Assembly: GCF_000349565.1 (NCBI RefSeq)
Contig: NZ_APJN01000047.1
Location: 1 to 64,000 of the forward strand
Length of the DNA: 64,000 nt
Origin: Curtobacterium flaccumfaciens UCD-AKU
GTDB lineage: Bacteria; Actinomycetota; Actinomycetes; Actinomycetales; Microbacteriaceae
Reading direction: 5' to 3'
The position numbers were made by a program, and so were the translations under genes. Numbering within the stretch: the stretch's first letter is position 1; the number at the start of each line of letters is the position of its first letter. The notes beneath the pieces were generated by a model that was given only the letters and a program-made list of their open reading frames with translations, searched no databases and was not told the origin of the DNA. This document shows positions 8,532 to 16,546 of the stretch, one piece after another.

Positions 8532-8816
8532 GTGACTTCTCAGCAGCCCAACGCCCCATACCCCTCCAGCGCCCCCCACTCTCCGGCGAAGCGGACCAAC
8601 ACCCTGGCGGTCGTGTCGCTCGTGCTGGCTTTCGTCGCTCCGCTGATCGGGTTCATCCTCGGGTTTGTCGCACTGTCACAGGTGAAGTCCCGTGGGGAAA
8701 ACGGCCGGGGGCTCGCGTTGAGCGCGGTGATTGTGGGAGGCGCCATCACCGCGCTGTACGTGGTCCTGATCATCGCCGTCGCCGTGGCCGGTTCCTCGAC
8801 GTCAACCACGTACTGA
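8532..8816 (+). CDS. DUF4190 small membrane protein
   Basis: Ninety-four residues from the GTG at 8532. A short Pro/Ser-rich N-terminus is followed by the DUF4190 double-helix hairpin: a first membrane segment with LAVVSLVLAFVAPLIGFILG, a polar turn SQVKSRGENGRG, and a second segment with ALSAVIVGGAITALYVVLII. Function unknown in the family. It lies 9 bases upstream of the DUF3592-like gene, so the two may be co-transcribed. Confidence 0.75.
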   Translation: MTSQQPNAPYPSSAPHSPAKRTNTLAVVSLVLAFVAPLIGFILGFVALSQVKSRGENGRGLALSAVIVGGAITALYVVLIIAVAVAGSSTSTTY

Positions 8817-8825
8817 TCACCGACG

Positions 8826-9689
8826 ATGAGCACGACTGATCCGTCCGCGGCACGACGCGACCGCGCTGCACACTTGCAAGGCAGCAGCAGTGCCCTGGTG
8901 ATGACACTGGTGGGTGCGGTCCTCGTCGTCGTGGCGGGGTCAGTTTCCGGTTACGCGATCGGATCGTTCACGGGGGTGTTCCGGGAGATGAACCTCAATA
9001 GCGTCTTCTCGCACTCCTCCGACCCTGACCATCCGTGGTGGGCGCCACCGACGGCCATCTTCGGATCCCTGGCCGCCACCGGGGTGTACTCGAGATGGAA
9101 CCACCACTTCACGGGCAGGTCGGCGGACTTCGCCGGTATCGGGCCAGGGAGCCTGTGGCTGATTGGCGCGGCTGCTGGCCTGTGGTGGACGACCGCCGCC
9201 CTATGGCCCGCCCCCGATAAGGTCGGTACCGCCGTCGACCCGGTATTCGGCCGCGACACGGCGTGGGGGCTCGGCGACTGGGTCTGGTACGCATCGGCGT
9301 GGTGGCTTCCAGGCCTGTTCACCGTGCTGGCACTCGTCGCTGTGCTTTTGGGTGTCATCGGCCGGCGCGGCCGGCGTGACCGTCGCGGCCGCATCAGCGA
9401 GCTCCTCTCGACCGGACACCGGGTGCAGGGAACTGTGACGGCTGTGAGCGGTGCAACGAGCCCGGACGCAGCCCTCACGCTGTTGCGGTGGACTTTCACC
9501 TTCAACGACATCAACGGCCAAGCGCGATGGGTTGAGCGCACCAATGGGTTCCGGCACGGAGCAGCGCCAACGATCGGCGCGACCATCACCGTCCTCTACG
9601 ACCCCGCACGCCCGGCGGACAAACGGTCGATCTTCGCGGCAGTCACTGGCGGCGACTCCCCCGAGGACTACATCCGGCCCGGGATGTAG
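8826..9689 (+). CDS. DUF3592-like membrane protein
   Basis: Protein of 287 residues with membrane segments near residues 22-45, 110-130 and 155-178, then a soluble C-terminal domain that follows the DUF3592 pattern: RVQGTVTAVSG, WTFTFNDINGQAR, GATITVLYDPARPADKRSIF. The domain is usually extracytoplasmic or membrane-proximal with no known catalysis. It starts 9 bases after the DUF4190 gene and is followed 10 bases later by an SH3-like gene, consistent with one operon. Confidence 0.65.
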   Translation: MSTTDPSAARRDRAAHLQGSSSALVMTLVGAVLVVVAGSVSGYAIGSFTGVFREMNLNSVFSHSSDPDHPWWAPPTAIFGSLAATGVYSRWNHHFTGRSADFAGIGPGSLWLIGAAAGLWWTTAALWPAPDKVGTAVDPVFGRDTAWGLGDWVWYASAWWLPGLFTVLALVAVLLGVIGRRGRRDRRGRISELLSTGHRVQGTVTAVSGATSPDAALTLLRWTFTFNDINGQARWVERTNGFRHGAAPTIGATITVLYDPARPADKRSIFAAVTGGDSPEDYIRPGM

Positions 9690-9699
9690 CCAGACGAGC

Positions 9700-10065
9700 A
9701 TGCACCGCGTAGTGATTGCCGATCATCAGATTCCGAAACGAGCCCCGCTCAAGCTCACCGCCGGCGACATTGTCACGGTGGGCGAGAGAGATACCGAATG
9801 GCCCGCGTTCGTGTTCGTGACCGCCCTCCACGGAACCGGGTGGGTACCATCACGCCATATCGACATGGCCGAAGCGACGGCCACCATGCGAACCGCGTAC
9901 GACACCCGCGAGTTGCCTGCATCCAGAGGGGAAACCGTCGAGCTGATCCGAGACGATCCGGAGAGTGGTTGGTCATGGTGTCGGAACGCTGACGGTCGCG
10001 AGGGCTGGATCCCCCACCGGTCCCTCGAACCCAGTAACCCATCTGCCCGCGATGATCTCCGCTGA
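9700..10065 (+). CDS. SH3-domain protein
   Basis: Protein of 121 residues built of two SH3-like repeats: VIADHQIPK..PLKLTAGDIVTVGE with DTEWPAFVFVTALHGTGWVPS, and YDTRELPASRGETVELI with DDPESGWSWCRNADGREGWIP. The paired GWVPS / GWIPH motifs are the usual ends of bacterial SH3 folds. It has no signal peptide, so a cytoplasmic binding role is likely. It begins 10 bases after the DUF3592-like gene. Confidence 0.75.
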   Translation: MHRVVIADHQIPKRAPLKLTAGDIVTVGERDTEWPAFVFVTALHGTGWVPSRHIDMAEATATMRTAYDTRELPASRGETVELIRDDPESGWSWCRNADGREGWIPHRSLEPSNPSARDDLR

Positions 10066-10222
10066 GCGAGCATCCCTGCGTGTGCGGCCGACCAATGGCA
10101 CCTCGTAGCGAACCAGATGGTCCGTACCACCGCCGCACCGACAACCTGCAGCATCGAACCTTGATTCCGCCAGAGCGGATGCTGCGAGGAACCGAAACGC
10201 TCAGGGGCGGTGAGAAGCTGCC

Positions 10223-10726
10223 ATGGTGAACACTGCCGATTCTATCTTCTCCCCAGTGGTCCAAGGCACGTTCTACCGCGCGATCGACCCCCGTTTTCAC
10301 CAGTTCGCGATCGCCGGCTCGCGCACAGCGGGACGCTATTCACGGGCACACGAACCCACGCTGTATCTGAGCTCTTCAGTCGAAGGAGTGGAAGCAGCGT
10401 TACTTGCCCACAGGGGCGCGAGGTCGCGCGTCCTCGAGGTCATCGAGATTGACGTCGAAGCCTCCGGCATCGTTGACCTCCGCGATCCGGGCACGGTCGC
10501 GAAGGTCGGGATCGAAATCGCTGATGCAGCCTCGGCATGGCAGGAGATTGCTGCCTCCGGTGGCACGCCACCATCTTGGTCGGTTCGGGACCGTCTTCTC
10601 GAAGTCGGCGCGAGCGGTCTGATCGACCCCTCGCGGAAACGTCCCGGTCTCTGGCACCTCGTGCTCTTCCACTGGAACGAGCCCGGCGCCCCCTCTGCGC
10701 GCCTTCGAGAGTCCCCTCGCTCCTAA
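10223..10726 (+). CDS. RES-domain protein (NAD+-degrading family)
   Basis: Protein of 167 residues with the RES-domain layout: FYRAID near residue 17, AGRYSRAHEPTLYLSSS (the R-x-S/Y active-site region) near 36, a central ELIEIDVE-like strand and a C-terminal PSRKRPGLWHLVLFHWN. RES proteins degrade or phosphorolyse NAD+, and many are toxins with an Xre-type antitoxin. No antitoxin gene is adjacent, so this may be an orphan or a non-toxic relative. The ATG at 10223 is preceded by GGTGAGAAG. Some RES residues are not obvious, which leaves moderate doubt. Confidence 0.65.
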   Translation: MVNTADSIFSPVVQGTFYRAIDPRFHQFAIAGSRTAGRYSRAHEPTLYLSSSVEGVEAALLAHRGARSRVLEVIEIDVEASGIVDLRDPGTVAKVGIEIADAASAWQEIAASGGTPPSWSVRDRLLEVGASGLIDPSRKRPGLWHLVLFHWNEPGAPSARLRESPRS

Positions 10727-11104
10727 CCCGCTCCTTCCGAGATCTAGATGTACCCAGCCGACTGTCACGCCGACTTCCGCGGCACGTTCCGCGCTGCGCA
10801 GACTCTGATCACTCGAGGACCTTCCGAGCCCGTGCTCGATGCTCGACGAGCTCCGGCACCCGCGTGCGAATTGTCCGCACTCAGCGAGCTGTGCTGTCTC
10901 AGTTGTCGACTCCGAGGGCGCAGTCGAGCCGGCTCTCATGTCGAGAAACAGCTAGCGAGCGGCCCGGCCCGGCCCGTAACGAGACTGGCTCGGAACCCGC
11001 GACCGCCGCGAAGCCCGACAGAGAGCCGAGCACCACAGGCCCATCGAAATGAGGCCACGTGCGACGCTTGACCTCAACTCTTGTTGAGATTTTAGTGTGG
11101 CGCC
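10727..11104. other. Gap before the broken MFS gene
   Basis: No supported gene between 10727 and about 11060. The last 40 bases hold a promoter-like sequence with an embedded inverted repeat for the MFS gene (listed separately). Confidence 0.4.
11068..11104 (+). promoter_or_regulatory. Promoter with operator-like repeat, probably giving a leaderless mRNA
   Basis: TTGACC (11068-11073) and TTTAGT (11091-11096) are 17 bases apart. The spacer region holds CTCAAC tctt GTTGAG (11073-11088), a perfect inverted repeat that could bind a TetR-type repressor. The ATG at 11105 lies about 9 bases after the -10, and no ribosome-binding site precedes it, so transcription may start at or next to the ATG. 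Confidence 0.45.
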
Positions 11105-11785
11105 ATGACCACGCCCCACTGCCATGAGAGCGCCACATCTGACCTGACACCATCGGTTTCCGACGGGCATCGGCGGGACGCGGGGGTGCTCAGCCCACGG
11201 TATCGATGGGTAACCATGGGCATATTCTTGCTGGTGATGCTTGACGCCTTCGTGGCGTTAGCTGTATCGACAATCATGCCGCCGATCAGCGCGGAGCTGC
11301 ACGGCGCCGGACTGTACGCGTTCGCGTTCGCCGGCCCCGTGGCGGTGAGCGTGATCGGGATGGCCCTCGCCGGTATTTGGTCCGATCGGGGCAACCCGCG
11401 TAGTGCGCTCTTCGTCTCGGTGGTCGTGTTCGCGTCGGGACTCATCGTTGTGGCATTGGCACCCAGCATGGTTGCCTTTGTCAGCGGGAGGTTGGTGCAT
11501 GGCTTGGCGGGCGGGGCGATCACCGTGGCCCTGTACGTTATCGTGGCCCGCGTCTACCCGCAGGCGCTGCACGCGAGAGTCTTTGCGGCATTCGCAACCG
11601 CCTGGGTCATCCCTTCGCTCGTCGGTCCGGCCATCGCTGGTGTGCTTGCCGAGACGGTTGGATGGCGTTGGGTCTTTATCGGGGTGGTGGCGTTTGTGTC
11701 GCTGGCGACCCCGATGGTCGTCCCGGCGATGCGCGACCTCCACGCGCCCGCGGATCCGACTGCGCTCGGGTTGTCCAGGCGCGTA
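11105..11785 (+). pseudogene. MFS transporter, truncated after about 225 residues
   Basis: The N-terminal half of a 14-TM-type MFS drug exporter: the first segment is LDAFVALAVSTIMPPISAEL (D and P conserved), then RSALFVSVVVFASG, GRLVHGLAGGAITVALYVI (motif C region) and WVIPSLVGPAIAGVLAE. After about residue 225 the frame leaves family-like sequence and continues as an antisense reading of the oppositely oriented HTH operon, to a stop at 12154. The transporter therefore lost its C-terminal half in a recombination event around 11765-11790 and is probably non-functional. Confidence 0.75.
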
Positions 11786-11914
11786 GCCGACGACGATCCC
11801 GACGACCACGAAACTGATCTTCCCGATCACGGTTGTGATGCGCATACGCCTGGCCCTATCGGCCGGGCTAACGTCGCCTCGTTCGCCGGTCGTCCGGCGA
11901 GACGTCCTCGTCAA
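11775..11914 (-). pseudogene. 5' fragment of an unknown membrane gene, cut at the same junction
   Basis: A TTG start at 11914 overlaps the TGA of the HTH gene (TTGA), and about 45 codons read into ARRMRITTVIGKISFVV, a start of a membrane protein, before the sequence merges with antisense of the MFS gene. It was probably the third gene of the membrane protein + HTH operon. Family not recognisable from the remnant. Confidence 0.4.
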
Positions 11915-12117
11915 GCCTGGCCGTTCTGTTCGGGAAAGAACAGGTCCTCGATCGGCAGTCCGAACACCGACGCGAGACGAAACGCCAAGGGCAGCGAGGG
12001 GTCAAACCTGCCTCTCTCGATTGAGATGACCGTCTGCCGCGAGACACCGAGCTCGTCCGCGAGCCGCTGCTGCGACCATTCGAGAGACTTGCGCGTGTCC
12101 GCGATGATGTTCCGCAC
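11911..12117 (-). CDS. Small Xre-family HTH regulator
   Basis: Sixty-eight residues from a GTG at 12117, one base after the stop of the upstream membrane gene. It is almost entirely a helix-turn-helix: SQQRLADELGVSRQTVISIERG, followed by DPSLPLAFRLASVFGLPIEDLFF. This is the short YozG/HipB-like class that usually controls its own operon with a small membrane protein, exactly as here. A perfect inverted repeat around the -35 box upstream of the operon is the probable binding site. Confidence 0.85.
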   Translation of the reverse strand: MRNIIADTRKSLEWSQQRLADELGVSRQTVISIERGRFDPSLPLAFRLASVFGLPIEDLFFPEQNGQA

Positions 12118-12118
12118 C

Positions 12119-12586
12119 TCACCCCCTCCGACGAAGGACCTGGTACCGGAGTGAGAAGCTGAGGAATGACGCGGCGACCACCCCGAGGAGCGCCAGCCGT
12201 GCATCGATCACCTCACCTCCGGGGATCAGGGTGAGGACCAGAGCGCTGACGGACGCGACGAAGATGACGTCGGTCTGCGCGCCCGCGGCAGCACGTGCGT
12301 ACCAACGCGCTTCGATTGACTCCTCCGACCGTTCGGCCGCTCCCTGCAGCGTCGACCGGTCAACGACCAGGACCCACACGAGCATCACGACCGGCATCGC
12401 CAGGCAGACCGCCAACGCTGCGACACCCAGCAGCGACACTGGCTCGGCCAGTCCGCTCCACACGCCGGCAACCCCCACCGCGACGCCCACCAGCAACCCG
12501 CTGGGGATGGCTACTGCCATCGCTGCCAATCGGCCCGACCCGAACTTCACACGCCCCCACTTGGTGCGTTCGGTGCTGTCGCTCAT
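12119..12586 (-). CDS. Membrane protein paired with the HTH regulator
   Basis: About 155 residues from the ATG at 12586, preceded by GGGGAGTTGGGA. Four predicted membrane segments in two hairpins (about residues 24-48, 53-75, 105-122 and 127-145) are separated by a polar loop that contains STLQGAAERSEESIEARW. It belongs to the broad group of small membrane proteins that accompany short Xre-type regulators; function unknown. It is the first gene of the operon. Confidence 0.65.
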   Translation of the reverse strand: MSDSTERTKWGRVKFGSGRLAAMAVAIPSGLLVGVAVGVAGVWSGLAEPVSLLGVAALAVCLAMPVVMLVWVLVVDRSTLQGAAERSEESIEARWYARAAAGAQTDVIFVASVSALVLTLIPGGEVIDARLALLGVVAASFLSFSLRYQVLRRRG

Positions 12587-12902
12587 TCCCAACTCCCCTA
12601 CGTACAGTCCGCTTTACATGTCAAGGAGACTGTACACCGACCGTTCGCGAGCGGATAGCGTCCGGGGACTGCTTTGACCAATTCGTATCCCTGACGTCGG
12701 TCCAAGCCGACCGCGTCACAGGCCGCCGTGCGGCCAAGTTGCGCAACAGCCTGTTGCAGAATCCGCTCGTCCTGTCAGGCCGTCTGCCACGCAGCAGGCT
12801 GACGTCACTCACGACGAAAACAGCCGGCAACACTTCCTCGGCAACGCTTGATGTAGCCAGCACGATCTGCCAGGTTGAGTGCACGTTTCAAAGGAGATAC
12901 GT
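12587..12902. other. Gap with operator and a possible nuclease-gene remnant
   Basis: Besides the operator at 12602-12635, a short minus-strand stretch near 12725-12775 reads RILQQAVAQLG, like the QQAVGQLPWG segment of the YhcG-type protein, and repeats the CAACAGCCTGTTG core of that gene's palindrome (12744-12756). It may be a gene remnant or a copied target site. Nothing else is supported. Confidence 0.35.
12602..12635 (-). promoter_or_regulatory. Operator/promoter of the membrane protein + HTH operon
   Basis: The perfect inverted repeat GTACAGTC (12602-12609) / GACTGTAC (12628-12635) flanks a minus-strand TTGACA (12624-12619), a consensus -35 box. Placement fits autorepression by the small HTH protein. 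Confidence 0.6.
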
Positions 12903-13352
12903 ATGCAGTACAAAATCGTCCTCGCGCTGAGCGCTTTGACCGTCGTCGGGTTTGCCGCCGTCTCAGGAGTCCAGGCTGCGCCAGCACAAGCGCTGACCAC
13001 CATCAATCCAGCTTGTCTGTCTGTGCCGAAGACTTCGACAGAGACAGATGGCGCCCCGGGTCCGATCTTCTACAAGCGTCTGCAGTGCCTGGGCAGCATG
13101 GCTGGCTACTACGGCTACCACGGACCGATCGATGGGGTGATGGGGCCAAACTCCTGGCGAGGAGTTTCGGAGCAACTCGCCAAGGGCGGCTACTACCAGT
13201 CAGGCGACCTGGCAACTTCGGAGAGTCCCGAGGTCGTGAAGGCGTTGCAGCGCTGGGCTGCGGACCATCAGCAGTACGGCGGACTCATCGACGGCGAGTG
13301 GGGTCCGAACAGCTACCGCGGAGCGGCCTGGGCCCTGAACCGAGCCTTCTGA
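12903..13352 (+). CDS. Secreted protein with two peptidoglycan-binding-like repeats
   Basis: Protein of 149 residues from the ATG at 12903 behind AAGGAGATACGT, a near-ideal ribosome-binding site. A signal peptide spans about residues 1-31 (hydrophobic core with ALSALTVVGFAAVSG, then AQAL). Two repeats follow: GPIDGVMGPNSWRG near residue 75 and GLIDGEWGPNSYRG near 128, each after a Tyr-rich stretch, like the DG-x-x-GP core of peptidoglycan-binding domain 1. It is likely exported and cell-wall associated. It stands alone with no obvious partner. Confidence 0.7.
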   Translation: MQYKIVLALSALTVVGFAAVSGVQAAPAQALTTINPACLSVPKTSTETDGAPGPIFYKRLQCLGSMAGYYGYHGPIDGVMGPNSWRGVSEQLAKGGYYQSGDLATSESPEVVKALQRWAADHQQYGGLIDGEWGPNSYRGAAWALNRAF

Positions 13353-13694
13353 CGCCGCTGCGCACAGGAGCTGAGGAACACGCCGCAGCAGTGAGCGGAG
13401 CCCCGAAGAGCGAGGCACAAGATCGGCCGCTCCGCTCACTGCTGTGGACTGCTCACTGACGCCGGGCGCCGGGCGCCGGTAGGCGAGGAAGCGAATCCGA
13501 CGGCTCCGACGGCTCCGACGGCTCCGAACCAGTCTTGATCGCCGATACCCATCAAGGACGCCGCCGAAACACGTGGTAGTCGAGGCGGCTACTCAACCGA
13601 CCGCACCTGTCGGCGGCTTCGACGGTTCGGTTCTCGTAGGCTGCTGCCGTCGGAGCTCAGCGATCAGCAGCTCCTGCTCCCCTCTGTGTGAAGG
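13353..13694. other. Gap with a long hairpin and a tandem repeat
   Basis: A perfect 16-bp hairpin (13386-13401 / 13429-13444, arm CAGCAGTGAGCGGAGC) follows the secreted-protein gene and may end its transcription, though no T-run follows. A short tandem repeat of CCGACGGCT lies near 13497-13527. No gene is supported. Confidence 0.5.
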
Positions 13695-14480
13695 ATGACC
13701 GCGAACGTGTCTGCCCTGGTCATCATCCCGACCTACGACGAAGCCGAGAACGTCCGGCCCATCGTCGAACGCACGCTGGCCGCGACGGACGACTCCGTGC
13801 ACGTGCTCGTCGTCGACGACAACTCACCCGACGGCACCGGCGACATCGCGGACGCCATCGCGACCGAGACCGACCGTGTGCACGTGCTGCACCGCACCGT
13901 CAAGGACGGCCTGGGCGGGGCGTACCTGTCCGGCTTCGCGTGGGGCCTGGAACACGGCTACGCCAAGCTCGTCGAGATGGACGCCGACGGCTCCCACCAC
14001 CCCGAGTACCTGCCGTGGATGCTCGAGCTCGCGGACTCCAACGACCTGGTGCTCGGCTCCCGCTGGGTCAAGGGCGGCAAGGTCGAGAACTGGCCCTGGT
14101 ACCGGCTCCTGCTGTCCCGCGGCGGCAACCTGTACACCCGCCTCGCACTCGGCATCGCGGTGCGCGACGCGACCGGCGGCTTCCGGGTGTTCACCTCGAA
14201 GGCGTTCGAGCGGATCGACCTCGCCGGCGTCGCGTCGAAGGGGTACTGCTTCCAGGTGGACCTCTGTTGGCGCGCCCTCGAGGCTGGTCTGCGGGTCGTG
14301 GAGACCCCGATCACGTTCACCGAGCGGGAGTTCGGTGTCTCGAAGATGAGCGGCAACATCGTCCGCGAGAGCCTGGCGCTCGTGACGAAGTGGGGCATCG
14401 ACCGTCGCATCCGTGAGACCCGCTCCCTGGTCAAGGACCACCGCAAGCTGCCCTCCGTGCGGAACAACACCCGCTCGTAG
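13695..14480 (+). CDS. Polyprenol-phosphate mannosyltransferase (dolichol-phosphate-mannose synthase type)
   Basis: GT2-family enzyme of 261 residues that transfers mannose from GDP-mannose to polyprenyl phosphate, giving a membrane-bound mannose donor. Motifs: IIPTYDEAENV near residue 10, VVDDNSPDGTGD near 37, MDADGSHHPEYLP near 95 (metal-binding DAD), GSRWVKGG near 120, and a TGGFRVF acceptor motif. No C-terminal membrane domain is present, as in actinobacterial Ppm1 catalytic parts. The next gene encodes a GT-C membrane mannosyltransferase-like protein that could use this donor. Confidence 0.9.
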   Translation: MTANVSALVIIPTYDEAENVRPIVERTLAATDDSVHVLVVDDNSPDGTGDIADAIATETDRVHVLHRTVKDGLGGAYLSGFAWGLEHGYAKLVEMDADGSHHPEYLPWMLELADSNDLVLGSRWVKGGKVENWPWYRLLLSRGGNLYTRLALGIAVRDATGGFRVFTSKAFERIDLAGVASKGYCFQVDLCWRALEAGLRVVETPITFTEREFGVSKMSGNIVRESLALVTKWGIDRRIRETRSLVKDHRKLPSVRNNTRS

Positions 14481-14573
14481 CCGGCGACGTGCGGCAGGCC
14501 CACGGCTGGGCGCTCGACCACTCGCCGACATCAGAGTCGGGGCTCGAGTGCGCCTGCCCATACGCTGGGACGT

Positions 14574-16106
14574 GTGCATGCTGACGTGAAGCGGGACACC
14601 CGCAGGAACGCCCGATGGGTCATCGCCGGCGGAGCCACCCTCTTCGGCACCCTCATCACCCTGATCGCGATCACCCACCGGACGATCTGGCTCGACGAGA
14701 CCGCGACCATCGCAGCGTCAACCCGGTCCTGGGACGCACTGCAGGACCTGATCGGCCGGATCGACCTGGTGCACGCGGCGTACTACGTCGGCATGCACCT
14801 CTGGTTCGACCTCGTCGGCTACAGCCCCTTCACGCTCCGGTTCCCGTCCGCCGTCGCGATCGGACTGGCAGGCGGGCTCGTCGTCCTCCTCGCCGAGCGA
14901 CTGTTCTCCCTCGCCACGGCGACGATCTCCGCGATCATCCTGCCCCTACTACCCGTCGTCGCATCGGCCGGCACATCCGGACGGTCCCCGGCGTTCGAGC
15001 TCCTGCTAGCGGTACTCACAACGGTGCTGCTCGTCCACGCTTTGGACGCCACCGACAGCCGGAAACCGCCACTGCTGATCACCCTGTGGTGGCTGCTGTA
15101 CGCGGTCTTCGCCTACGTGTCGGTGCTGGTGTTCCTGTGGGCGGCACTCATCGTCGCCGCGCACGCCCTGACGGTGTTCCTCCGCTTCCTCTTCGCACCG
15201 AAGCAGCGCTGGATTGGTCTCGCGGCCGCAGCGTGGACGATCGCCATCCTCGGCGTCGCCGTCGTGCCGTTCGTTCGCGCAACGATCCCGCAGTCCCGAC
15301 AGATCGGATGGCTGCAGGCACCCACCTGGCACAGCGCCATCGAAAACGGATGGCGGCTGCAGTTCTTCGACTTCGCGCTCGTCACCACCACCAGGTCCTT
15401 CGTGACCGCAGTCGCCGTCGTGTCCTGGTTGCTGGTCCTCGTCGGTGTCGCGTTCGCGCTCCGAAAGCGCAGGGAAGCGCTGGTGGTGATGCTGCCGTGG
15501 CTGATCGTGCCCACCGTGGCGCTGCTCGCCGCATCGCACTTCTACAAGCCCGTCTACAACGCCCGCTACGTCACGTACTCCGCGCCGGCACTCGCGATCC
15601 TCATCGCCACCGGCATCGTCGCCCTCCTCCCCTACGCGAAGGGCATCATCAGTGGCCTGCTCCTCATCGCGTTCCTCATCCCCGCCGGACAGGTGTGGTG
15701 GAGCATCCGGTACGCATCACCGAAGAGCACCGATCTCGCCACCGCCGCACGGGAGCTCACCGAGGCACGCCAGGACGAGCGGGGCCCCGCCGGACTCATC
15801 CTCGGCAAGATGCACCGGCCAGCCGACCAACTGACCATCGCCTACCCGTCATCCGTCGAGGGGTTGAAGGACCTCTGGACGAAGACGAGCGCGGCGGACA
15901 TGAACTACTTCTTCGCGCGCATGCACGGCGCCGTCAACGCAGCGAACGACACCAACGGTCTCCGCACTGTCTGGTACATCGGCGACAACCCAGCCGAACT
16001 TGACCAAGTCAGCACCATCCTCCGCGGCGACGGCTTCCAGGAGCACGCACCGCTCACTTACAGCGGCGCCGGCGAACGCAACTTCATCATTGAGTTCACG
16101 CGCTAG
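14574..16106 (+). CDS. GT-C membrane glycosyltransferase (GT39/mannosyltransferase-like)
   Basis: Multi-pass membrane protein of 510 residues from a GTG start. After the first membrane segment it carries the acidic WLDETAT motif near residue 40, the catalytic-type DE of lipid-phosphate-sugar-dependent GT-C enzymes, then HAAYYVGMHLWFDLVG and roughly ten hydrophobic segments, ending in an extracytoplasmic domain of about 130 residues. The neighbouring polyprenol-phosphate-mannose synthase suggests that mannose is transferred to an exported protein or cell-wall polymer. The acceptor is unknown; the secreted proteins on either side are candidates only by position. Confidence 0.75.
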   Translation: MHADVKRDTRRNARWVIAGGATLFGTLITLIAITHRTIWLDETATIAASTRSWDALQDLIGRIDLVHAAYYVGMHLWFDLVGYSPFTLRFPSAVAIGLAGGLVVLLAERLFSLATATISAIILPLLPVVASAGTSGRSPAFELLLAVLTTVLLVHALDATDSRKPPLLITLWWLLYAVFAYVSVLVFLWAALIVAAHALTVFLRFLFAPKQRWIGLAAAAWTIAILGVAVVPFVRATIPQSRQIGWLQAPTWHSAIENGWRLQFFDFALVTTTRSFVTAVAVVSWLLVLVGVAFALRKRREALVVMLPWLIVPTVALLAASHFYKPVYNARYVTYSAPALAILIATGIVALLPYAKGIISGLLLIAFLIPAGQVWWSIRYASPKSTDLATAARELTEARQDERGPAGLILGKMHRPADQLTIAYPSSVEGLKDLWTKTSAADMNYFFARMHGAVNAANDTNGLRTVWYIGDNPAELDQVSTILRGDGFQEHAPLTYSGAGERNFIIEFTR

Positions 16107-16240
16107 CAACTAGACCGGTCCGCGGACTCGAACGCAGATCCTTGGGGGCGCCGCCTTGAGAGTCATGACCATTGATTGAGGGCGCGCCAGCATTCCCCAC
16201 GCAATTGCCCCCGCATGGGATGCACGAGGAGAGGAAAAAA

Positions 16241-16276
16241 TTTGCCCTTCCCGCTGCAAATTGCGGGAAGGGCAAA
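16241..16276 (-). terminator. Intrinsic terminator (minus-strand genes)
   Basis: A perfect 14-bp stem (TTTGCCCTTCCCGC / reverse complement) with an 8-base loop. Read on the minus strand it is followed by TTTTTTCC. It ends the small membrane gene and probably the surface-protein operon. Confidence 0.85.
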
Positions 16277-16297
16277 CCTAATGCTTGGGTCGAGCTA

Positions 16298-16534
16298 TTA
16301 GCTCAACACAGGATCGAGCAGTGCACTCACGAAGCTAAATGCGATGAGAGCAGTGAAGATGATGCCGATCCACAACCCCCATGTCGCAAGAGTGAAGCCG
16401 CGCGTGTTTGATCGGCGCGCATCGTTCCGACCCAATGCACTGACGACGATGCCTGCGACTGGTACCACGAAGGCGAGTACGAAGCCGACGATGCTGAGCG
16501 TGCTGTACGGGCGCGTTTGCTGATTGTTCGTCAT
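16298..16534 (-). CDS. Small DUF4190-like membrane protein
   Basis: Seventy-eight residues with two membrane segments: YSTLSIVGFVLAFVVPVAGI, a polar turn with LGRNDARRSNTRG, and a second segment WGLWIGIIFTALIAFSF. The layout matches the DUF4190 hairpin found at 8532. It lies 12 bases downstream of the large surface protein and just before a strong terminator, so the two are probably co-transcribed. Function unknown. Confidence 0.6.
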   Translation of the reverse strand: MTNNQQTRPYSTLSIVGFVLAFVVPVAGIVVSALGRNDARRSNTRGFTLATWGLWIGIIFTALIAFSFVSALLDPVLS

Positions 16535-16546
16535 GAGAATGATGCC

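Noticed and set aside
10223-10726. RES-domain protein as a complete toxin-antitoxin system
   Set aside because: No Xre/MbcA-type antitoxin gene is adjacent on either side, so only the single protein is reported.
13497-13527. CCGACGGCT tandem repeat as a regulatory iteron
   Set aside because: Only about three units in a GC-rich gap, without symmetry or neighbouring replication genes; likely simple slippage.
16241-16276. Hairpin near 16.25 kb as a riboswitch
   Set aside because: It is a simple perfect stem followed by a T-run on the minus strand, downstream of a gene, which is a terminator.
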